Assembly (NCBI GenBank): GCA_964461295.1
Contig: CAYWTX010000121.1
Location: 1-13,249, forward strand
Direction: 5' to 3'
DNA from: CAYWTX01 sp964461295
Lineage (GTDB): Bacteria > Planctomycetota > Phycisphaerae > SM23-33
Length of the DNA: 13,249 nt
A program made the translations under genes and the position numbers. Under the pieces are notes generated by a model that was not told the origin of the DNA, did no database searches, and saw only the letters and a program-made list of their open reading frames with translations. This document shows positions 1 to 5,098 of the stretch, one piece after another. The first letter of the stretch is position 1; each line of letters starts with the position of its first letter.

Positions 1-624
1 GATGAGCTTGTCGTACTTGGCCTTTACAGGCCCGGTCATATCGGTCTCGATGATCCCCGGGCGAATCTCGTAGACGTTGATCCCGTGCTCGGCAAGTCGC
101 GCGGCCCACAGTCTGGTCGCCATCGAGACGCCGGCCTTGGAGAGGCAGTATTCGCCCCGCCCGGTGCTAGCCGTGTAGGCGCTCACAGAGGAGATGTTGA
201 CGATGCACATCCAGGCGTCCGGCCGCTGGGCGCGCTGGCCGATCATTCGGTTCGCGACGGCCTGGGTGAGGAAGTACGGTCCCTTCAGGTTGATGCCCAT
301 CACGCGGTCGTAGCTGTCCTCGGTGGCATCGAGGATGTCGGCCCGCACTTTCGGCGCCACGCCGGCGTTGTTGACCAGCACGTCCAGGCGGGCGAAGCGG
401 GCCTCGACGGCCGCCAGGGCGGCCGCGCGGTCGGCGGCGATGGTGACGTCGCCGGCGATGGCGAGGGCCTCTCCGCCGGCGGCGGCGATGCCCGCGACGG
501 TGTCGGTGGGCGGGATGACATCCATGGCGGCGACGGCAAGGCCCTCGCCGGCCAGGGCCAGGGCGATTCGGGCGCCGATGCCTCTGGCGGCGCCGGTGAC
601 GATCGCGACGCGTTTAGTGAACAC
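1..624 (-). CDS. Short-chain dehydrogenase/reductase, 3-ketoacyl-ACP reductase-like (3' end off the window)
   Basis: This is an NAD(P)(H)-dependent oxidoreductase of the classical SDR family; the closest type I recognise is '3-ketoacyl-ACP reductase' (FabG-like). It is cytosolic, with no signal peptide. The 208 visible residues show the cofactor motif TGAARGIG (residues 10-17), NNAG (85-88), Asn112, the catalytic Ser146, Tyr159 and Lys163 in the S...YCLSK arrangement, and RPGIIETDMT (188-197). Asp35 at the end of the second strand favours NAD(H) over NADP(H), by general family rules. The frame is still open at base 1, so perhaps 40-50 residues are missing. The GTG start at 622-624 is chosen because AAGGAG lies 5 bases upstream and the Rossmann fold begins at once. 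Divergent from the regulator at 1086. Family assignment is firm; the true substrate is not known, since many FabG-like SDRs act on other hydroxy/keto compounds. Confidence 0.93.
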   Translation of the reverse strand, partial: MFTKRVAIVTGAARGIGARIALALAGEGLAVAAMDVIPPTDTVAGIAAAGGEALAIAGDVTIAADRAAALAAVEARFARLDVLVNNAGVAPKVRADILDATEDSYDRVMGINLKGPYFLTQAVANRMIGQRAQRPDAWMCIVNISSVSAYTASTGRGEYCLSKAGVSMATRLWAARLAEHGINVYEIRPGIIETDMTGPVKAKYDKLI

Positions 625-629
625 CGAAA

Positions 630-635
630 CTCCTT
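630..635 (-). promoter_or_regulatory. Ribosome binding site that sets the GTG start of the SDR gene
   Basis: On the minus strand AAGGAG sits 5 bases before GTG (622-624). No in-frame ATG precedes the Rossmann motif, so this site supports a GTG start. Confidence 0.75.
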
Positions 636-666
636 GCTTGCTCTTGCGTTTGACAGAAGAATCGTG

Positions 667-695
667 ATGATAGGCCGTCGGTTCGGCGTTGTCAA
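667..695 (-). promoter_or_regulatory. Sigma-70-type promoter of the SDR gene
   Basis: Reading leftward, a perfect -35 TTGACA (690-695), a 17-base spacer and a -10 TATCAT (667-672, 5 of 6 matches) lie about 43 bases before the start codon. The transcript would begin near 660, giving a leader of about 36 bases that carries the AAGGAG site. This is the best promoter match in the window. An 8-base inverted repeat, GTTTGACA (648-655) and TGTCAAAC (690-697), brackets the -10 box and covers the -35, so a dimeric regulator could occupy it. Confidence 0.7.
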
Positions 696-881
696 ACAGC
701 GATGAACCGTTAAGTCCAGGCGAGCGGCCGCATCCGGTGCGGGACAGGGGCTTTTGGTTTCCCACACTCCCACTCGATGTGCATGGGCGGATGTGTGCGT
801 TTGCCTGGGCGTACATGGATTTGTTCCCGTCCGGACCTGGCAGGTACTCGGACGGTCTGTTCGCGGTCAGGACATTGGCGA

Positions 882-908
882 AGCCCCACGGTCAGGGCTT
901 GTGGGGCT
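882..908. repeat. Perfect 8-bp inverted repeat (hairpin)
   Basis: AGCCCCAC (882-889) pairs with GTGGGGCT (901-908) around an 11-base loop. It lies between two divergently transcribed genes, so it does not end either, and no T-run follows on either strand. It could be a protein-binding dyad or structure in the leader of the regulator gene. Confidence 0.5.
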
Positions 909-977
909 GGCTGTTGGGGTCGCCGTCACGCCGGCGGGTCTGGCCGGCACGGGACGGGGCCCGACCGCGAACAATCC

Positions 978-1015
978 CAAAAGCAAGAATTCTTGGATTT
1001 TGCGGTACTTGCGGT
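978..1015. promoter_or_regulatory. Candidate operator: 12-base palindrome with flanking symmetry, next to a direct repeat
   Basis: CAAGAATTCTTG (984-995) is a perfect palindrome. It is flanked by CAAAA (978-982) and TTTTG (998-1002), which extend the symmetry with an offset of one base. Immediately after, TTGCGGT occurs twice (1000-1006 and 1009-1015), 9 bases apart. The segment is AT-richer than its surroundings and ends about 70 bases before the regulator's ATG, where an operator or promoter would be expected. Autoregulation by the HTH-receiver protein is an inference only. Confidence 0.35.
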
Positions 1016-1085
1016 GTCAGAAGCCGATGAAGCAGGTGGTGCTTTGGCGGCCGCGGCAGCGAGGTGCCTGGATGGGCAAACTACT

Positions 1086-1646
1086 ATGGCGGCAAACCTG
1101 TCCACCTTCACGATAGCCGAGATGTTGCACGTGGACCCGGGATCGGTCGCCAACTGGATCGACCAAGGCATTCTGAAGGCCTTCCGCACTCCCGGCGGGC
1201 ATCGCCGCGTGACGCACGAGGATCTCCTGACTTTTCTTCGTGAGCACAAGATGCCCATCCCGGCCGAGATGCACGCCGAGCCCGACCGCGTCCTCATCGT
1301 CGATGACGAGCCCGGCATCACCGCCCTCATCGCCAAGGCTGTCAAGGCGGCCATGCCCGACGTGGAAGTGGTGGAGGCCCACGACGGCTTCCGCGCCGGC
1401 AGTCTCATCGCCACCCTGAAGCCCGACGTGGTGGTCCTCGACCTTCGCATGCCCGGCATGGACGGCTACGAAGTCTGCCGCCTCATCAAGTCGCAGGACG
1501 GCAGCCGGCACGTCCAAGTCGTGGCCATGACGGCCTATCCCTCGCCGGACAGTCAGCAGAAGATCCTCGACTGCGGCGCTCGCGTCTGCCTCACCAAGCC
1601 CCTGGACATGCCGTCGCTCATCGAGGAAGTGCGGGCCTCGCTGTAA
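1086..1646 (+). CDS. Response regulator with N-terminal MerR/excisionase-like HTH and C-terminal receiver domain
   Basis: A 186-residue cytosolic regulator. Residues about 6-55 form a MerR/BldC/excisionase-type helix-turn-helix: FTIAEMLHVDPGSVANWIDQG followed by the wing LKAFRTPGGHRRV. Residues about 67-186 are a CheY-like receiver with the acidic pair Asp73-Asp74, phospho-acceptor Asp119 in VVLDLRMPGMDG, Thr149 and Lys171 in CLTKPLD, so phosphorylation should work. The usual order in response regulators is receiver first, so this arrangement is reversed. No histidine kinase is encoded here. ATG at 1086 is chosen because the HTH starts within six residues of it; there is no good ribosome site, and an in-frame GTG at 1014 or other upstream codons cannot be excluded. 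The targets are unknown. Confidence 0.88.
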   Translation: MAANLSTFTIAEMLHVDPGSVANWIDQGILKAFRTPGGHRRVTHEDLLTFLREHKMPIPAEMHAEPDRVLIVDDEPGITALIAKAVKAAMPDVEVVEAHDGFRAGSLIATLKPDVVVLDLRMPGMDGYEVCRLIKSQDGSRHVQVVAMTAYPSPDSQQKILDCGARVCLTKPLDMPSLIEEVRASL

Positions 1647-1653
1647 GCTCCTC

Positions 1654-1685
1654 AGACCGGCCGGTCTTCCCCGCCGCGAAGACCG
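1654..1685 (+). promoter_or_regulatory. Two overlapping, mutually exclusive stem-loops between the regulator and gatB
   Basis: Eight bases after the regulator's stop, AGACCGGCCGGTCT (1654-1667) is a perfect palindrome. Its right half can pair instead with a downstream segment: CGGTCTTC (1662-1669) with GAAGACCG (1678-1685), an 8-bp stem with an 8-base loop. The two structures cannot coexist, as in an attenuator. No T-run follows either one, so neither is a classical terminator. It may be a weak terminator of the regulator gene or a leader element of gatB. Confidence 0.35.
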
Positions 1686-1762
1686 CGCGCCACTACCAAT
1701 CCGCCCGGTTCGCCGATATGCTGAGACGACCCGGGCCGAGGGGCCGGAACAGAGCGAGAACC

Positions 1763-3244
1763 ATGGCCGACACCGCGGAAACCGTGCTGCCCGTCATCGG
1801 GCTTGAGATTCACGTCGAGTTGGCGACGGCGACGAAGATGTTCTGTCGCTGCCGCAACCACTTCGGCGACGCGCCCAACACCAACGTGTGTCCGGTGTGC
1901 CTGGGTCTGCCTGGGTCGCTGCCGGTGATGAACGCCAAGGCGGTCGAGTTGTCGATGCGGGTGGGGGCGGCCCTGGACTGCCGCCTGGCTGAGTTCACCA
2001 AGTGGGACCGCAAGAGCTACTGGTATCCCGACCTGCCGAAGAACTACCAGATCAGCCAGTTCGACCTGCCGCTAAGCGCCAACGGCCACCTCGACGTGCC
2101 GCTGGGCGACGGCAGCGTCAAGAAGGTCCGAATCCGCCGCGCGCACCTGGAGGAGGACGCGGGCAAGAACATGCACGACAACCCTTCGCACACGGGCGTG
2201 GACCTCAACCGCGCCGGTGTGCCGCTGCTGGAGATCGTCTCCGAACCGGACATGAACACCGTGGAGGAGGCGGCGGCGTACGCCCGGGCGATGCAGCGGC
2301 TGGTCCGGTGGCTGGGGGCGAGCGAAGCGAACATGCAGATGGGTCACATGCGGTTCGAGCCGAACGTGAACCTGCACGTCTCGCGCGGCGGCAGGACGTA
2401 CAAGACGCCCATCGTCGAGGTCAAGAACCTCAACAGCTTCCGCTCGCTGGAGCGGGCGATTGCCTATGAGCTGGCCCGCCAGCACGCCGAGTGGCAGGCC
2501 GACCCGGAGGGGTTCTCGATCGCCAGGCTGAGCAAGCAGAACCGCGGGTGGGACGACGGCGCGGGCGTGACGGTCTTCCAGCGCGAGAAGGAAGAGAGCC
2601 ACGACTACCGCTACTTTCCCGAGCCGGACCTGGCGCCGGTGGTGGTCGACGACGCGTGGCAAGCGCGCGTGATGGCGAGCGTGGGCGAACTTCCGCTGGC
2701 GCGGCGGGCCCGCTACATGCAGGTGTATGCCCTGACGTTCAAGGAGGCCGACGCGATGACGCAGGACGCGGCAAGCGGCGATCTGCTCGACGCGGCCGTC
2801 GAGCTTGGCGCCGAGGCCAAGCGGTGCGCGAACCTGATGCTGAACCGCGGCTCGGCCATCGCCAACGAGCGCGGCTGCTCGATGGCGGGAATCGGGCTGA
2901 CGGCGGGGGCGCTGGCGGAACTGGCGAAGATGCTGGCGGCGGGGGAGGTGAACGCGACGTCGGCGACGAAGGTGTTCGACACGATGCTGGCGAGCGGGCG
3001 AAACCCGCGGGAGATCGCGCAAGCGGAGGGGCTGGGGTCGATCCGGGATTCGGGCGCCATCGAGGCGTGGGTGGATGAGGCGATCGCGGCCAATCCCGAG
3101 GCCGCTGGAGATGTCCGCTGCGCCGGCAAGAAGCAGAAGAAGGCGTTCGGCTTCCTGATGGGCCAGGTGATGCGGCGGTCGGGGGGGGCAGCGCAGCCCG
3201 ACGAGGTGCAGAGGTTGTTGAAGGCCAGGCTTGGGGTGGAGTGA
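1763..3244 (+). CDS. gatB: Aspartyl/glutamyl-tRNA(Asn/Gln) amidotransferase subunit B
   Basis: GatB is the kinase/transamidase subunit of GatCAB, which converts Asp-tRNA(Asn) and Glu-tRNA(Gln) to Asn-tRNA and Gln-tRNA in the cytosol using ammonia from GatA. At 493 residues it is full length. It shows VIGLEIHVEL (11-20), the zinc-binding cysteines 28, 30, 43 and 46 (CRC...CPVC), KSYWYPDLPKNYQISQ, DLNRAGVPLLEIVSEPDM, EVKNLNSFRSLERAI and the SHDYRYFPEPDL signature, then the GatB/YqeY tail ending FLMGQVMRRSGG...VQRLLKARL. ATG 1763 is preferred over 1718 because the extra 15 residues are basic and unconserved; no strong Shine-Dalgarno precedes either. gatA and gatC are not adjacent. An eight-G run (3181-3188) lies near the 3' end, but the frame is intact through it. 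Confidence 0.97.
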   Translation: MADTAETVLPVIGLEIHVELATATKMFCRCRNHFGDAPNTNVCPVCLGLPGSLPVMNAKAVELSMRVGAALDCRLAEFTKWDRKSYWYPDLPKNYQISQFDLPLSANGHLDVPLGDGSVKKVRIRRAHLEEDAGKNMHDNPSHTGVDLNRAGVPLLEIVSEPDMNTVEEAAAYARAMQRLVRWLGASEANMQMGHMRFEPNVNLHVSRGGRTYKTPIVEVKNLNSFRSLERAIAYELARQHAEWQADPEGFSIARLSKQNRGWDDGAGVTVFQREKEESHDYRYFPEPDLAPVVVDDAWQARVMASVGELPLARRARYMQVYALTFKEADAMTQDAASGDLLDAAVELGAEAKRCANLMLNRGSAIANERGCSMAGIGLTAGALAELAKMLAAGEVNATSATKVFDTMLASGRNPREIAQAEGLGSIRDSGAIEAWVDEAIAANPEAAGDVRCAGKKQKKAFGFLMGQVMRRSGGAAQPDEVQRLLKARLGVE

Positions 3245-3261
3245 AGGGCACTGCCGATTTT

Positions 3262-3452
3262 CGATTGCCGAGTTCGGAAGCGAGATTGCCGGCTTGCCCG
3301 GCAGGGCGCGGAGAAGCAACAAGCCGAAAGCGACGGGACAGGCGAAAGCGGAAATCGGCAGCGGGCGGTTGGCGGCGGCAATCGGCCCCAACGGGGCGTT
3401 CGACAATCGGCAATTGACAATCGACAATCGGCAATTGACATCGGCGATTGCC
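3262..3452. repeat. Interspersed GATTGCC/GGCAATC repeats with a 21-base tandem duplication
   Basis: CGACAATCGGCAATTGACA occurs twice, within an exact 20-base match at 3400-3419 and 3421-3440 (period 21). The related CGATTGCC and GGCAATCG words recur at 3262-3269, 3377-3384 and 3445-3452, some inverted. Short stems also occur: TGCCGG/CCGGCA (3287-3303) and GCCCC/GGGGC (3385-3397). Translated, the tandem part reads like the 'DNRQLTIDNRQLT' strings that I recall from spurious proteins of planctomycetes and similar genomes, so this is probably a genome-wide interspersed repeat family. It fills most of the 273-base gap after gatB. Confidence 0.7.
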
Positions 3453-3464
3453 TTCGGTGATACT
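3435..3464 (+). promoter_or_regulatory. Candidate promoter of the coiled-coil gene, with the -35 box inside the repeat
   Basis: A perfect TTGACA (3435-3440), which is the end of the second 21-base repeat copy, is followed after 18 bases by GATACT (3459-3464, 4 of 6 matches to TATAAT). Transcription would start near 3471, about 47 bases before the ATG. The first repeat copy also holds TTGACA (3414-3419), without a well-spaced -10. Confidence 0.45.
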
Positions 3465-3517
3465 AGCGGCGCTGTAGCGGCAAGGGACGTCCAGGAAGAG
3501 ATGTAAGGAGTCCAGGA

Positions 3518-4915
3518 ATGGCACGGGTTATCGCGCGGCGAACTCCCCCCTATCTGCTGGTTGTGTTCGTGATCCTCTCCCTCACGACCGGGACGCTGGC
3601 CGTGCTGTTCTTCAACCAGCGGAGCGAGATGGAGCAGAAGGCCGTGAAACTGGAGCAGGAGTTGAAGGAGGTCGCCAGGAAGGCGGACCTGGAGACTCCT
3701 GAGATCATCAAGTGGCGGCAGGACTTCCGCGCCCTGCCCGCGGGGAATCCGGAGCAGAAGACGGTCGTGCGGCGCCTGGGCGACCAGGTGGAGCAGTTGG
3801 CCCAGATCGTCACCGGGCTGCCGAACACGCCGTTCGGCGAGGCGGTGGCCAAGGCTGAGACGGCGCGCAAGGAAGCGGGCTCGGAGGTCCGCCGCGGGCT
3901 GACTGTGGAACTGGCGAACCTGGGCCAGACGGCTCGCGTGCGCGACGAGGAGAACGAGAAGCTCAAAGACCAGGTGAACAAGCTGACGCAGAGCCTGGCC
4001 GACGAGAAGAAGAAGTCCGGCGACACCGAGAGCGGCATGGTGGCCAAGCTGCGGAAGAAGGATGAGGACATCGCCGCGCTGGACCAGAAGTTCAACAACC
4101 TTGACGCGTCGCACAAGGCGAAGCTCGAAGCGGCGAAGGCCGAGTACGACGGGTCCATCGGCGTGCAGAGCGCGAAGAACGCCGAGCAGGTCACGCAGAT
4201 CGCGACGTTGAGCGAGCAGGTCCAGAAGTGGAAGAAGAAGTACGAGGACGCCATCCGCCCCAAGGCCAAGCCGGGCATAGACCCCGGGAGCCCGGGTCGC
4301 CGCCCCGATGGGAAGATCGTCCGCCTGGTGGCCTCCGAAGCTCTGGCATACATCGACGTCGGCAGCAAGGGCCGCGTGATGGAAGGCCTGCGGCTGACGG
4401 TGTACCCGCACACGGGGATCCCCGACAGCGGGATCGGTAAAGCGGTCATCGAGGTGAACAACGTCAGCGATAGCGTCAGCGAGTGCCGGATCCTTCAGCA
4501 GGAGAAGGATAACCCCATCGTGCCGGGCGACCTGGTCGCCAACGTGGTGTTCGACTCGCTGCGGACGTACAACTTCATGGTCGAAGGGCTGTTTGACCCG
4601 GACAACACGGGCAATGCGACGCCGGCCGGCACCAAGGCCGTCCGCGAGCTGATCCGCCGCTACGGCGGCACCGTGGCCAAGGAACTGACCGTCCAGACCG
4701 ACTACCTCGTGCTGGGCGAGTCGCCGGTGCAGCCGAAGAAGCCCGAAGACAGCGACCCGCAGGAAGCTCACGACCTGTACCAGGACCGCCTGAAGGCGTT
4801 CAACCAGTACCAGGAAGTGAAGAAGCAGGCCGAGAGCCTGCAAATTCCGCGGATCGGCGGCAAGCGGTTCCTGGACCTGGTGGGGTACATGCCCGCCCAG
4901 GCGGCGAGGGAATAG
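3518..4915 (+). CDS. Membrane-anchored coiled-coil protein with BRCT-like C-terminal domain
   Basis: A 465-residue protein I cannot name. A basic N-terminus (MARVIARR) precedes one hydrophobic helix (about 12-32), so the rest is probably extracytoplasmic by the positive-inside rule. Residues about 33-246 are charged heptad-like coiled coil. A short Pro/Gly linker leads to a small beta domain (266-345; VRLVASEALAYIDVGSKGRV, EGLRLTVY), which resembles the G-x-V...G...V-Y barrel of FlgT C-terminal-like domains. Residues about 351-405 read like BRCT: FMVEGLF, AVRELIRRYGGTVAKEL (Gly383-Gly384), TDYLVLGESP (394-403). After a proline/acid-rich insertion come KQAESLQIPRIGGKRFLDLVGY, matching the final BRCT strand and helix. 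Start supported by AAGGAG 7 bases upstream. It has its own promoter and terminator candidates. Gene call is certain; the domain reading is from pattern alone. Confidence 0.88.
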   Translation: MARVIARRTPPYLLVVFVILSLTTGTLAVLFFNQRSEMEQKAVKLEQELKEVARKADLETPEIIKWRQDFRALPAGNPEQKTVVRRLGDQVEQLAQIVTGLPNTPFGEAVAKAETARKEAGSEVRRGLTVELANLGQTARVRDEENEKLKDQVNKLTQSLADEKKKSGDTESGMVAKLRKKDEDIAALDQKFNNLDASHKAKLEAAKAEYDGSIGVQSAKNAEQVTQIATLSEQVQKWKKKYEDAIRPKAKPGIDPGSPGRRPDGKIVRLVASEALAYIDVGSKGRVMEGLRLTVYPHTGIPDSGIGKAVIEVNNVSDSVSECRILQQEKDNPIVPGDLVANVVFDSLRTYNFMVEGLFDPDNTGNATPAGTKAVRELIRRYGGTVAKELTVQTDYLVLGESPVQPKKPEDSDPQEAHDLYQDRLKAFNQYQEVKKQAESLQIPRIGGKRFLDLVGYMPAQAARE

Positions 4916-4917
4916 GA

Positions 4918-5036
4918 ACCACGGAGGCCCGGCGCGGGCTTTGTCCGCAACCGAAAGAAGCAGGCTGCCCACTGGGCCCGGTGGGCTGCCTGCTTCTTTT
5001 GGTTGCGGACAAAGCCCGCTCTTGTGTCTCTGTGGT
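4918..5036 (+). terminator. Very large hairpin: 39-base arms, nested in an outer inverted repeat
   Basis: Arm 4934-4972 pairs with 4981-5019 around an 8-base loop (TGGGCCCG). Only two of 39 positions are not Watson-Crick: G4953 opposite T5000, which is a G-U wobble in RNA, and T4966 opposite T4987. Outside it, ACCACGGAG (4918-4926) is matched by CTCTGTGGT (5028-5036), again with one G-U. The sequence after the right arm is T-rich but not a pure T-run. It begins right after the coiled-coil gene's stop and should end its transcript. The outer flank read leftward (ACCACAGAGACACA) belongs to a widespread intergenic repeat type, so the hairpin may be a repetitive element used as a terminator. Confidence 0.65.
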
Positions 5037-5037
5037 G

Positions 5038-5065
5038 TTGATTTTGCGCCGGCGCTGACTATCCT
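5038..5065 (+). promoter_or_regulatory. Candidate promoter of the aminotransferase gene
   Basis: TTGATT (5038-5043) and TATCCT (5060-5065) match the sigma-70 boxes at 4 of 6 positions each, with a 16-base spacer. The spacer holds the perfect palindrome GCGCCGGCGC (5046-5055), a possible operator. The leader would be about 27 bases and includes AAGGA 7 bases before the ATG. The large hairpin immediately upstream means the gene needs its own promoter. Confidence 0.35.
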
Positions 5066-5098
5066 TTCGGCGACCCCCCAAGCGAGAAGGAACCGACC

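Larger units (their letters stand above)
698..1085. other. Non-coding spacer between divergent genes
   Basis: Together with 625-697 this is the only gap over 300 bases. Open frames cross it, but none has a ribosome site, a recognisable domain or plausible composition; the open frame that enters the regulator from 777 looks like an untranslated extension. The stretch holds a perfect 8-base-stem hairpin (882-908) and an AT-richer segment with a palindrome and a direct repeat (978-1015). I found no convincing -35/-10 pair for the rightward regulator, and no tRNA-like or mobile-element sequence. Confidence 0.6.

Noticed and set aside
85..705. Plus-strand frame opposite the SDR gene
   Set aside because: The minus strand carries complete SDR motifs, a ribosome site and a strong promoter. 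The plus frame runs through that promoter.
777..1085. In-frame extension of the regulator by 103 codons, starting at ATG 777
   Set aside because: The added residues (Cys/Trp/Arg/Gly-rich) look non-coding, cover the hairpin and palindrome, and the HTH begins just after ATG 1086.
3400..3440. CRISPR array
   Set aside because: Only two adjacent copies of a 20-base unit with a one-base gap; there are no unique spacers and no cas genes.
4934..5019. Insertion-sequence terminal repeats
   Set aside because: The arms enclose only eight bases and no transposase, so this is a hairpin or a possible non-autonomous repeat rather than an insertion sequence.
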